A stretch of DNA of 64,000 nucleotides from Variimorphobacter saccharofermentans (GTDB taxonomy: Bacteria; Bacillota; Clostridia; Lachnospirales; Lachnospiraceae): the NCBI RefSeq assembly GCF_014174405.1, contig NZ_JACEGA010000001.1, positions 370,001 through 434,000 on the forward strand, in the 5' to 3' direction. This document shows positions 10,735 to 18,691 of the stretch, piece after piece. The notes under the pieces were generated by a model. The model was given only the letters and a program-made list of their open reading frames with translations. It ran no database searches and was not told the origin of the DNA. Made by a program: the position numbers and the translations under genes. Each line of letters begins with the position of its first letter. The stretch's first letter is position 1.

Positions 10735-10808
10735 GTGCTAGTAGCTCAGTTGGATAGAGCAATGGCCTTCTAAGCCATGTGTCGGGGGTTCGAATCCCTT
10801 CTGGCACA
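10735..10808 (+). tRNA. tRNA-Arg (TCT)
   Basis: Acceptor GTGCTAG pairs with CTGGCAC, and the anticodon TCT lies in the loop CTTCTAA. Confidence 0.95.
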
Positions 10809-10842
10809 TTTTTCATCTATAAGAAAGATGAAAGGTGATTAT

Positions 10843-10917
10843 GGTGGGTATAGCGCAGTTGGTTAGCGCGCCAGATTGTGGCTCTGGAGGCCAAGGGTTC
10901 GAATCCCTTTACCCACC
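10843..10917 (+). tRNA. tRNA-His (GTG)
   Basis: Acceptor GTGGGTA pairs with TACCCAC. The anticodon is GTG. The histidine-specific extra G at 10843 faces C at 10917. Confidence 0.95.
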
Positions 10918-10933
10918 CTATATTAGATATATT

Positions 10934-10955
10934 AAAAAGTCTGAGAAGACTTTTT
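10934..10955 (+). terminator. Intrinsic terminator after tRNA-His
   Basis: AAAAAGTCT and AGACTTTTT pair around GAGA, giving a U-rich end. tRNA-Gln beyond it may therefore be partly separate. Confidence 0.75.
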
Positions 10956-10994
10956 ATTCATGAGAATAGAAAGTTCGCTAAGCGTACTTTCTAT
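10956..10994. repeat. Dispersed palindromic repeat, copy 1
   Basis: AGAAAGTTCGC (10968-10978) pairs with GCGTACTTTCT (10982-10992) except for one mismatch, around TAA. The whole 37-base stretch, including the flank ATTCATGA, recurs at 49493-49529 with only a few changes. It has the size of a REP-like or very small MITE-like element. Confidence 0.7.
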
Positions 10995-11027
10995 CGTTTC
11001 AATAATGAAAGTAATAGATCATTACAT

Positions 11028-11100
11028 TGGGCTATCGCCAAGCGGTAAGGCACAGGACTTTGACTCCTGCATTACGGTGGTTCGAATCCACCTAGCCCAG
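11028..11100 (+). tRNA. tRNA-Gln (TTG)
   Basis: Acceptor TGGGCTA pairs with TAGCCCA. The anticodon TTG lies in the loop CTTTGAC and the discriminator is G. Its last six bases (GCCCAG) form the left arm of the tandem hairpin array that follows directly. Confidence 0.95.
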
Positions 11101-11405
11101 TTTTTCGGCAATGACTGTCGAATGGATAAAGACTTAAGCGAAAAACTGGGCTTGCCCAGCTTGCCGACAATGACTGTCGAATGGATAAAGACTTAAGCGA
11201 AAAACTGGGCTTGCCCAGCTTGCCGACAATGACTGTCGAATGGATAAAGACTTAAGCGAAAAACTGGGCTTGCCCAGCTTGCCGACAATGACTGTCGAAT
11301 AGATAAAGACTTAAGCGAAAAACTGGGCTTGCCCAGCTTGCCGACAATGACTGTCGAATAGATAAAGACTTAAGCGAAAAACTGGGCTTGCCCAGCTTGC
11401 CGAAA
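11095..11405 (+). repeat. 59-bp tandem hairpin array after tRNA-Gln, five units
   Basis: Five units start at 11111, 11170, 11229, 11288 and 11347 with an exact period of 59 bases and are almost identical; units 4 and 5 share one G-to-A change. The first hairpin pairs GCCCAGTTTTTCG (11095-11107, starting inside the tRNA) with CGAAAAACTGGGC (11139-11151) over 13 bp. Each later unit pairs CTGGGC with GCCCAG of the next unit across a TT linker, or with its own left arm across a long loop, so alternative folds compete. A CGACA/TGTCG hairpin lies within units 2-5. Confidence 0.95.
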
Positions 11406-11560
11406 TATCCACTTTATACGGAAGATTAACCGGAGTTGTCCGGCTGAGAAGCAATCAGCCCTAAGAGTAATGTTCTACAATAGGAACTACAATTTTCGGT
11501 GAACTACCCTGATAATAGAGGTATGAATTCTGTATAACACGAAAATTGGTACAGTTCAAA
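11406..11560 (+). other. Possible structured RNA between tRNA-Gln array and tRNA-Lys
   Basis: There is no gene here, but several inverted repeats follow one another: CCGG/CCGG, GGCTGA/TCAGCC, GTTC/GGAAC, and AATTTTCG (11491-11498) with CGAAAATT enclosing TACC/GGTA. The density of stems suggests a folded RNA within the tRNA transcript. I do not recognise a known family. Confidence 0.4.
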
Positions 11561-11566
11561 TAATGT

Positions 11567-11639
11567 GGGATATTAGCTCAGTCGGTAGAGCACATGACTT
11601 TTAATCATGGTGTCCCGGGTTCGAATCCCGGATGTCTCA
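11567..11639 (+). tRNA. tRNA-Lys (TTT)
   Basis: Acceptor GGGATAT pairs with ATGTCTC (one G-T pair), and the anticodon TTT lies in the loop CTTTTAA. Confidence 0.95.
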
Positions 11640-11675
11640 TTTTTATAGTCAATAATTTAATGACGTAAAACTTAT

Positions 11676-11755
11676 GCGGATGTGGCGGAACTGGCAGACG
11701 CGCTAGACTTAGGATCTAGTTCGAGAGAGTGGGGGTTCAAGTCCCTTCATCCGCA
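11676..11755 (+). tRNA. tRNA-Leu (TAG)
   Basis: Acceptor GCGGATG pairs with CATCCGC, the anticodon is TAG, and the variable arm is of moderate length for a class II tRNA. Confidence 0.93.
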
Positions 11756-11767
11756 CTGATTAGGAAG

Positions 11768-11806
11768 TCCTCAAAGCCTTATATTTAAAGACTTTGGGGA
11801 TTTTTT
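11768..11806 (+). terminator. Intrinsic terminator of the second tRNA block
   Basis: TCCTCAAAG pairs with CTTTGGGGA and is followed by six T residues. Confidence 0.8.
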
Positions 11807-11830
11807 AATAGATAATTTCTTAAATATAAT

Positions 11831-11867
11831 AAGAGGGTAAAACCAATTACGCAGGTCTTACCCTCTT
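11831..11867 (-). terminator. Terminator of the cstA-type gene
   Basis: AAGAGGGTAA and TTACCCTCTT form a 10-bp stem 20 bases beyond the stop of the minus-strand transporter gene. The U tract on that strand is interrupted (TTATTATATT). Confidence 0.6.
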
Positions 11868-11887
11868 TTAATATGCTATAAGATGAT

Positions 11888-13378
11888 TTACTCAAGCTTA
11901 GTTGCGAGAATTTTTTCTCTTCTCTTTACTGCGATCTTCGTAATTCCCCATCCATAGAGTACGGCTACTATGACACCAATGGTATATGATATAACATAAC
12001 TGTCTGCGCCGATTCCAAATACCGATCCTAATCTTTCTTCTATACCAAAACCAATGTTAGCATGGCAAATGTAACTTGTAACGATAAAGGAATAGAACAT
12101 CCCTGGAATTAATGTAATAAGGTGATTCTGGCCTTTTGATTTTAAATAAACTGCAATTAATGCAAGAGCAAAGGTAGCTACTAATTGGTTCGTAAATCCA
12201 AAATACCTCCATAATAAGCTGAAACCAGCAGCATTTGATTTCGCATAGAAAAGAATCGCAATTGCAGGAATGAAGATAATCAGTGACAATCCAACACGTT
12301 TAATCTTACTCTTTTGTTCGATATTAAACTGCTCTGCTATCATTAGTCGAAGAGCTCGAAAAGCGGTATCACCGGATGTGATTGGTAAAACAATAACACC
12401 TGCAATCGCAAATAGTCCTCCGAAGCCGCCCATGAATCCTCTTGAAATAATACCAACCATGGAGGTTGCTCCTGTGCTTATGTCAGTTCCTCTTCCAAAC
12501 ATGACCATTGCACCTGCAGCCCAAATCATTGCGATAGCACCTTCAGCAATCATCATATAATAAAATGTTTTACGGCCTTCTTTTTCATGCTTAACTGTTC
12601 TTGAAATTAGAGTAACTTGACTTCCGTGGAAACCGGACATAATACCGCATGCTACTGTGATAAAGAACACAGGGATAAATTTCACCCCACTGGGATGTTG
12701 GTTAAATAAAGTGGCAGCTGTAAGATTAGTCATACTTGAGCCGCCGTCACACAAGATACCAATAAATACACCAACTGCGGATATGATAAGTATAGCACCA
12801 AACACTGGATAGATACGTCCAATAATCTGATCAATAGGGAAAATAGTAGATATGACATAGTATCCAAGAATGCATGCATAAGTAATCCAGATGGCAGCTC
12901 CGTTGATATCCAGCTTAAGGATATCTCCAACAATTAGATCACCTGGGGTATAGATGAATACAACACCTGTCAAAAGCATAAGTATCCATATAATTACGCT
13001 GTAGACCTTGTTAGCACCTTTTCCAAGATATTTATTAATTAATTTTGGAATCTGTGCTCCGCCATTACGCATTGAGATCATTCCACAGAAATAATCATGC
13101 GTTGCACCAGCAAGAATACATCCAACCGGAATTGTGATAAATGCAATAGGTCCAAATAAAATACCTTGAATTGCTCCAAGTATTGGGCCGGTGCCTGCAA
13201 TGTTTAAAAGGTTAATCAGCATGTTTTTCCATGGTTTCATAACAACATAATCAACACCGTCTGCTTTTGTAATTGCAGGGGTCTCTCTGTCGTCCGGTCC
13301 GAATACCTTCTCACAAACCTTACCGTAGAACATACCACCAACAATCAACAATACTAAACCAATAATAAATGTAGCCAA
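11888..13378 (-). CDS. CstA-family transporter, probable pyruvate/peptide carrier
   Basis: This is a polytopic membrane protein of 496 residues in the carbon-starvation A family. The N terminus LATFIIGLVLLIVGG plus FGPDDRETPA and the segment NIAGTGPILGAIQG are family hallmarks; about 14-16 hydrophobic segments follow. E. coli members are BtsT, a high-affinity pyruvate symporter, and CstA. The start is TTG at 13378, because AAAGGAGGG lies directly upstream and this reproduces the family N terminus; an upstream ATG would translate through the binding site. Immediately upstream on the same strand lie a LytTR regulator and a LytS-like kinase, the pairing that controls BtsT in E. coli. Pyruvate as substrate is inference. 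Confidence 0.88.
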   Translation of the reverse strand: MATFIIGLVLLIVGGMFYGKVCEKVFGPDDRETPAITKADGVDYVVMKPWKNMLINLLNIAGTGPILGAIQGILFGPIAFITIPVGCILAGATHDYFCGMISMRNGGAQIPKLINKYLGKGANKVYSVIIWILMLLTGVVFIYTPGDLIVGDILKLDINGAAIWITYACILGYYVISTIFPIDQIIGRIYPVFGAILIISAVGVFIGILCDGGSSMTNLTAATLFNQHPSGVKFIPVFFITVACGIMSGFHGSQVTLISRTVKHEKEGRKTFYYMMIAEGAIAMIWAAGAMVMFGRGTDISTGATSMVGIISRGFMGGFGGLFAIAGVIVLPITSGDTAFRALRLMIAEQFNIEQKSKIKRVGLSLIIFIPAIAILFYAKSNAAGFSLLWRYFGFTNQLVATFALALIAVYLKSKGQNHLITLIPGMFYSFIVTSYICHANIGFGIEERLGSVFGIGADSYVISYTIGVIVAVLYGWGITKIAVKRREKILATKLE

Positions 13379-13509
13379 TTCAGTACCCTCCTTTATATTG
13401 TGCAATTTCCACATATTCATGATACTTATATTAGCATTTGTTATTAAAAATGAATATACTTTTTGGTTTAAGTGTGTTTATTATGTTGTAAAATGTATAA
13501 TTCCACGTG

Positions 13510-14256
13510 TTAAATCCCTAATATTTCCTTTAAGTTTTTTATTTGGTTCCGACTAACTGGAAGTATATTATCCTCATAATACTCCATTCTTACACCATAC
13601 GTATTGCTAAACCAGGGGAACATCTCTTTCATGTGATTCAGATTGATTAGGTAACTTTTTTGAATTCTAAAGAACCCATTCTGCTTTAGTTTTTTCTCAA
13701 AATAGGTCAATGGATTGGTATCTTCATATGTTGCATTTTTGGCATGTATGATACAGGTTCGATTCTGTGCTTCGATATATACAATAGAAGATATATCAAC
13801 CATAATAATTTTTTTGTCCATCGTAAGGGAAAGCTTTGAAAGCTTTTGCTTCTGATTTTCACGAACCCTTTGATTCTCACTCTCATTTGCTTGTTGCATA
13901 TGACGACTATGGTATCGGTGTAGCATATGATCTACTTTTTCCATAGAAAAAGGCTTCATCAAATAATACATGGAATCCACTTCAAATGCCTTTTCAGCGT
14001 AATTATTATAGGCCGTGGCAAATACAATCTCAACTTTTGGAAACATCTTTCTCGCGGTTGCTGCTAAAGTGGTTCCACTTATATCACCAAGATTTATATC
14101 TATGCAGAGCAAATCAAACGTTTCCGTTGCAAAAAGCTCCAAGGCTTCCTCTCCACATTCCATCTCAACGATCTTTGCTTCCGGTTCGAGATTTTGAATT
14201 AGATATCTCAGTTCACTTCTTGCTGGTTTTTCATCATCAATAATACCTATTTTCAT
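13510..14256 (-). CDS. LytTR-family response regulator
   Basis: The protein of 248 residues has an N-terminal receiver domain (about 1-120) and a C-terminal LytTR DNA-binding domain (about 145-245). The receiver has acidic residues IIDDEKPAR at 5-13, the phospho-acceptor Asp in LLCIDINLGD near 54, and the Lys in YYLMKPFS near 101. The LytTR domain shows IVYIEAQNRTCIIHA and FFRIQKSYLINLNH. It is followed by the CstA-type transporter and preceded by its kinase, both on the same strand, so it probably activates the transporter gene. The ATG is preceded by AAGGAGA. Confidence 0.92.
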   Translation of the reverse strand: MKIGIIDDEKPARSELRYLIQNLEPEAKIVEMECGEEALELFATETFDLLCIDINLGDISGTTLAATARKMFPKVEIVFATAYNNYAEKAFEVDSMYYLMKPFSMEKVDHMLHRYHSRHMQQANESENQRVRENQKQKLSKLSLTMDKKIIMVDISSIVYIEAQNRTCIIHAKNATYEDTNPLTYFEKKLKQNGFFRIQKSYLINLNHMKEMFPWFSNTYGVRMEYYEDNILPVSRNQIKNLKEILGI

Positions 14257-14307
14257 TGCATTGTCTCCTTGTTTGAATTGGTCTTACATAAAATAAAATA
14301 ATTTTTA

Positions 14308-15984
14308 TCAAGACTTCGGGATATATATATTGATTACTGTACCCTTTGAAGATGTCTGTATCTCTAACCCGTGATTTTTTCCGTAGGTAAGCAAGAGTCT
14401 TCTATGGACGTTTGAAAGTCCTATATGTGAGCTATCAATCTTATTCTCCATAATTGCATCAATGACCTCTTGTTCAATACCATATCCATTATCTGCGACA
14501 GATATCATGACCTTATCTCCCATATCCTTTGCAGCAATCTTAACAATTCCATGCCTACGTTTCATTGCTCCATGAACCACTGCATTTTCTACAATGGGCT
14601 GTAGAATAAGACATGGCATTCGACATTCCAAATCACCCAAAATGTCAATTTCAATCTCGAGACGATCATCAAACCTTGCCTTTTCAATCTGTAAATAGGC
14701 ATTTACATACTGCATTTCTTCGTTCAAGCTTACAAAAGTATTCTGTGTCTGTAGGGATTTACGAAAATAAGTAGCAAGCGCAATCAGAAGCTCCCTAGCC
14801 ATCTCAGGCTTTTCTCGACAGAAGGTACTGATTGTATTGAGGGCGTTAAAGATAAAATGTGGGTTGATTTGAGATTGTAATGAATGGTATTCCGCCTTTT
14901 GAAGAAGTTCTTTCTGCTTATCCTTTTCAGAAAGTTCATATTGTAAGGAGAAGAGTTTACTAAGTCCGTTCACAAATTCAATATCTGACTGGAATGATAT
15001 TTTGTAGCTTCGCACAAATATAACCATGCATCCAAAGGGTTGTCCATCCTTAGTCAGTGGTGCCCCAATTGCTGTTAACTTCTGTAGTACATCGTACAGT
15101 ACATCCCCCTCTGGTGCATTCTCCTTTACGCATACGGTGTTTTCTGTAAGCACCTGTTTAACAATTTCTGGTATTTTCTTGTCGTTCCAAGAGAGTTTAG
15201 CCAAATTTCCATTGGAACTTAGGATCCGTTCGGTGTCGGTAAACAATACCCCCTGATTATGGAAGAATGTAAGAATGATATCCCCGATTCTGCTACAGTT
15301 TGCTTCATCATATAGTCCAGTTCGAAGAAGTGGAATACATCGCTCCGTTATCTCAAAAGTCAGTTTTAACTTTTCTCCTATCATTTGCTCGTGTTCCACA
15401 AAGACAGATTTAAATACGCTGACAAAGAATACCATACCAAATGAATTAAAAAAAACCATTGGTATTGCGATACTACTCACTAGTTGCAGAGCAAGCTCAT
15501 ATGGCTTTGCAACGAGCAATATGATGAACATCTGAATAATTTCTGCCACGAAGGTAAGACAAAATAACATGGTACTATCATATTTAAGCTTTTTTACTTT
15601 CTTTGAATAGATTGCAGCAAAAAAACCTTCTACTATAGTGGAAGTAACACAGGCAATGGAGGAGAAGCTATTTATGTCCATTAATAACCGATGTGTGCCT
15701 GCGATTATCGCTGTCATAATTCCAACCAAAGGTCCACCGATATAAGCGGACGCCATGACACCTATGACACGTGTATTAGCATATGCACCGTTCACCTTGT
15801 ATCCTGTATAGTTAGATATAATACATACACAACTAAATAAAATCACTAAAATGACCTGTTCTTTCAGATTGTGTCTGTCATGTAATATATATTTTTTTAC
15901 AAAGCCGATTCGAGCTAACACCTGTGCAATCAAGACAAGTAAACTAACATTGAAAATTATGCTTTTCAGTATCTCAGTATTCAA
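14308..15984 (-). CDS. LytS/BtsS-like sensor histidine kinase
   Basis: The protein of 558 residues has a 5TM-5TMR_LYT membrane sensor (about 1-190), a GAF-like middle region (about 210-350), a His_kinase domain and an HATPase domain. The phospho-acceptor His is in LQSQINPHFIFNALNT near residue 376. ATP-binding motifs are PIVENAVVHG near 463 and ADNGYGIE near 498. Members of this group sense extracellular pyruvate (BtsS) or envelope and metabolic state (LytS). The start is TTG 15984 with AGGAGGTG six bases upstream. The regulator gene lies 51 bases downstream, and the CstA transporter and AEC permease flank the pair. Confidence 0.92.
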   Translation of the reverse strand: MNTEILKSIIFNVSLLVLIAQVLARIGFVKKYILHDRHNLKEQVILVILFSCVCIISNYTGYKVNGAYANTRVIGVMASAYIGGPLVGIMTAIIAGTHRLLMDINSFSSIACVTSTIVEGFFAAIYSKKVKKLKYDSTMLFCLTFVAEIIQMFIILLVAKPYELALQLVSSIAIPMVFFNSFGMVFFVSVFKSVFVEHEQMIGEKLKLTFEITERCIPLLRTGLYDEANCSRIGDIILTFFHNQGVLFTDTERILSSNGNLAKLSWNDKKIPEIVKQVLTENTVCVKENAPEGDVLYDVLQKLTAIGAPLTKDGQPFGCMVIFVRSYKISFQSDIEFVNGLSKLFSLQYELSEKDKQKELLQKAEYHSLQSQINPHFIFNALNTISTFCREKPEMARELLIALATYFRKSLQTQNTFVSLNEEMQYVNAYLQIEKARFDDRLEIEIDILGDLECRMPCLILQPIVENAVVHGAMKRRHGIVKIAAKDMGDKVMISVADNGYGIEQEVIDAIMENKIDSSHIGLSNVHRRLLLTYGKNHGLEIQTSSKGTVINIYIPKS

Positions 15985-16014
15985 ACTGCACCTCCTAAAC
16001 CGAGCATATTAACG

Positions 16015-16971
16015 CTATATAACCTGTAATGTTTTGAGTATAAGAATCCATATAAAGATAGTTAGGATACTTAATATGGATGAAATAACTACAACCTGGC
16101 CGGCAAGTTCGCCATCCGCATCCATTTCAATTGCCATGTTAAAGGAGGATACGGCTGTCGGAGAAGCAAAGGCACCGATGAGAGCAACTAAGGCTTCATT
16201 TCGAAAGCCAAGCAGTAGAGCAATCGTAAGTACAATACTCGGAATTAGAATCAATTTGCCGATTATCGTAATAATCAGATAAGTAAGATTCTTGGAAAGA
16301 CGGCTAAACTGAAAGGTACCTCCCAACACAACAAATGCAAGGGGAGTAGCCACCTTGGACATACTTTGTAATGAAGAGAGAATAAAATCGGGTATCTGCC
16401 ATCTTATAATTTGACATAGAAAGCCGAGAAAGGCTACAATAATTAAAGGGTTTTTTATTAACCCGATTAATAGCTGCTTTATGTTAACTCTGCTTCCTCG
16501 ATAACTTTCAAGAACAACAACAGCCAGAATATTAAACAGAGGAACGACAAATGCGGCAAGCATGGATACAATACCGATTCTATCATCTCCATATATGGAG
16601 GCAGTAATCGGTATCCCGAATATAACCAGATTACTACGAAAAATACCTTGTATCATAACGCTTCGTTTCTTCTTATCCTTTATAAAGAGAGAGAGAATAA
16701 GATGAGTCAAAACTACTGCTCCAATAATACATAGGAAGGCCAGAATAAGTAAGCGGCTGTTTGCCTTATTCATAGCCTCCTCCGGTTTGAGTGAATATAT
16801 ATTAAGAAACAGAAGCAAAGGAAGAAAAAAGCGAAAGACCATTTTGTTCATCACCTGCAGGGAAGGCTCATCGGTAATATGTCTTCGTCGTAAGATATAA
16901 CCCACAAACATCATAAGCATTAATGGGAATACTACGCTGAATGCAAGTATTATGTTATTCAAATCAGTCAT
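16015..16971 (-). CDS. Auxin efflux carrier (AEC) family permease
   Basis: This membrane protein of 318 residues has about ten hydrophobic segments. The family pattern is clear: an N-terminal half with FPLMLMMFVGYILRRR, a central loop near residue 165-175, and the C-terminal motif ASPTAVSSFNMA. Bacterial AEC proteins move malate, malonate or other carboxylates. The start is ATG 16971 with GAAAGGG upstream; an in-frame ATG at 17052 has no site. It ends 30 bases before the LytS-like kinase on the same strand, so it probably forms an operon with the sensor system and may also transport a C3 or C4 acid. Confidence 0.82.
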   Translation of the reverse strand: MTDLNNIILAFSVVFPLMLMMFVGYILRRRHITDEPSLQVMNKMVFRFFLPLLLFLNIYSLKPEEAMNKANSRLLILAFLCIIGAVVLTHLILSLFIKDKKKRSVMIQGIFRSNLVIFGIPITASIYGDDRIGIVSMLAAFVVPLFNILAVVVLESYRGSRVNIKQLLIGLIKNPLIIVAFLGFLCQIIRWQIPDFILSSLQSMSKVATPLAFVVLGGTFQFSRLSKNLTYLIITIIGKLILIPSIVLTIALLLGFRNEALVALIGAFASPTAVSSFNMAIEMDADGELAGQVVVISSILSILTIFIWILILKTLQVI

Positions 16972-17276
16972 ATCCCTTTCATTTATTTCACATTTCATTT
17001 GAACATGCTTTATTGAAATGTATAATATTATATTAACATAATATGACAACAAATGCTATATAATGAGAGAAACTTCATACCATTAATTCCTAATCAGTTA
17101 AACCTGAACGTTTCATAAACTAAAATTAATAAATTATTAATAAGAATAATAAATTTCTAATACCATATTTATCATAATAGTGTTAAAATAATCTTGTTGT
17201 TGGCATTTTAATTATATTGACATATGGATTTATTGATTAAATATGATACTATTTATGCAAAAAGGATTGGAGAAAT
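16972..17276. other. Divergent AT-rich intergenic region before ktrB
   Basis: These 305 bases separate the minus-strand AEC gene from ktrB and must hold both promoters. TTGACA at about 17217 and TATGAT near 17242 could serve ktrB, but the 19-base spacing is long. I see no c-di-AMP (ydaO-type) riboswitch, which might have been expected before a potassium uptake gene. Confidence 0.35.
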
Positions 17277-18569
17277 ATGCATATTCCAAAAAGGATGACC
17301 CCTGGCAGGTATATTGCTTTGGGTTTTGCCTTCACAATATTAATTGGTTCTATATTGCTCTATCTTCCGTTTACCCATAGAACAGGTATGGATGTATCCT
17401 TTATTGATGCACTATTTACGTCTACCAGTGCGGTATGTGTCACGGGCCTAATTGTTGTGGATACATATGACACCTTTAATTTTCTGGGACAATCCATTAT
17501 AGCGCTATTAATACAGATCGGTGGCATTGGGGTAACTTCAGTCGGTGTTGGTTTTATCCTGTTAGCCAAAAAAAAGCTGGGCTATAAAGATCAAATCCTG
17601 GTAAAAGAATCCTTAAATCTGACTTCTATTAGGGGAGTAGTAAGATTGGTAAAATCCGTATTGATTATGACCTTATGCTTTGAGGGAATTGGTGCAATAT
17701 TGAGCTTTGTTGTGTTTTCAAAAGATTATCCGTTACCCAGAGCAATTGGAATCAGTTTATTTCATTCAGTAGCCGCTTTTAATAGTTCAGGATTTGATAT
17801 ATTAGGAGGGCTAACGAATTTAACTCCCTATCAATCGAACGTCTTATTGAATTTGACAACCTGTGGATTGATTATTTTCGGCGGGTTAGGATTTGTGGTT
17901 GTTGATGAGATTATATATAAACGATCATTCCGAAAGTTTTCGCTTCACACAAAGGTTGTAATCACAATGACAATTTCTTTATTGTTTATAGGTACGATTT
18001 TGATAAAGCTTATCGAAGATATCAGTTGGTTAGGGGCCTTTTTCTTCAGCACCTCTTCAAGATCAGCTGGATTTTCCACGTTTCAGGTGGAGAATTTTAC
18101 AAGTGCGGGATTGTTTTTGCTGATACTTCTTATGTTTATTGGAGCTTCTCCGGGCTCCACCGGTGGTGGGATAAAGACAACTACAGCATTTACTTTGATT
18201 AAAGCAACTTACAGTGCAGCGAAAAATAAGCATTGTAGTGGATTTAAGAGAAAAATTCCATCCGAAGTTATATCAAAAGCATTTATGCTTACGTTTTTGG
18301 CAATGCTTCTGATATGCCTATGTACGTTTTTGCTATGTGCTTTAGAACCGGATTATACATTTATACAGTTGCTTTTTGAAGCGGTTTCCGGTCTAGCCAC
18401 AGTTGGATTCTCGACAGGAATTACTTCAGAGTTACTTCCGATTAGTAAATGCATTATTATCATAAGTATGTTTATCGGTAGAATTGGTCCATTGACAATT
18501 ACTGCTCTATTATCCTCGAGGCAGTTAAGTAATGCACATTATTCTGAAGAAACGCTGACGATTGGATAA
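17277..18569 (+). CDS. ktrB: Potassium uptake protein KtrB (TrkH/KtrB family)
   Basis: This is the K+-conducting membrane subunit, 430 residues, as in B. subtilis KtrB and KtrD. It has four membrane-pore-membrane repeats with selectivity-filter segments TSTSAVCVTGL (near 49), SVAAFNSSGFDILGG (near 164), STSSRSAGFSTFQ (near 259) and EAVSGLATVGFSTG (near 368). GASPGSTGGGIKTT near 290 matches the family helix motif. GGAG lies six bases before the ATG. The RCK regulator KtrA is encoded two genes downstream, with a CorC-like protein between them. Confidence 0.93.
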   Translation: MHIPKRMTPGRYIALGFAFTILIGSILLYLPFTHRTGMDVSFIDALFTSTSAVCVTGLIVVDTYDTFNFLGQSIIALLIQIGGIGVTSVGVGFILLAKKKLGYKDQILVKESLNLTSIRGVVRLVKSVLIMTLCFEGIGAILSFVVFSKDYPLPRAIGISLFHSVAAFNSSGFDILGGLTNLTPYQSNVLLNLTTCGLIIFGGLGFVVVDEIIYKRSFRKFSLHTKVVITMTISLLFIGTILIKLIEDISWLGAFFFSTSSRSAGFSTFQVENFTSAGLFLLILLMFIGASPGSTGGGIKTTTAFTLIKATYSAAKNKHCSGFKRKIPSEVISKAFMLTFLAMLLICLCTFLLCALEPDYTFIQLLFEAVSGLATVGFSTGITSELLPISKCIIIISMFIGRIGPLTITALLSSRQLSNAHYSEETLTIG

Positions 18570-18570
18570 A

Positions 18571-18614
18571 AAGATAGAAAAAATTTTTATTTATGTTATA
18601 CTACTTTCTATCTT
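18571..18614 (+). terminator. Inverted repeat after ktrB
   Basis: AAGATAGAAA and TTTCTATCTT form a 10-bp stem with a 24-base loop. No U tract follows, so it may be only a weak terminator or an mRNA-stabilising stem. Confidence 0.4.
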
Positions 18615-18691
18615 AATAAAATAAATGGATAAACCAAATAAAAAATAATACAAGATATACGATATATCAGAGAGAATAATTGGAGGTCATA

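Noticed and set aside
10960..11196. A 78-codon open frame across tRNA-Gln and the tandem array
   Set aside because: It is open only because it covers tRNA-Gln and the 59-bp repeats, and it has no initiation signal.
11095..11405. CRISPR array
   Set aside because: Whole 59-bp units are repeated without variable spacers, and no cas genes are present.
16972..17276. c-di-AMP riboswitch before ktrB
   Set aside because: I looked for the conserved ydaO motifs and did not see them; the region is simple AT-rich DNA.
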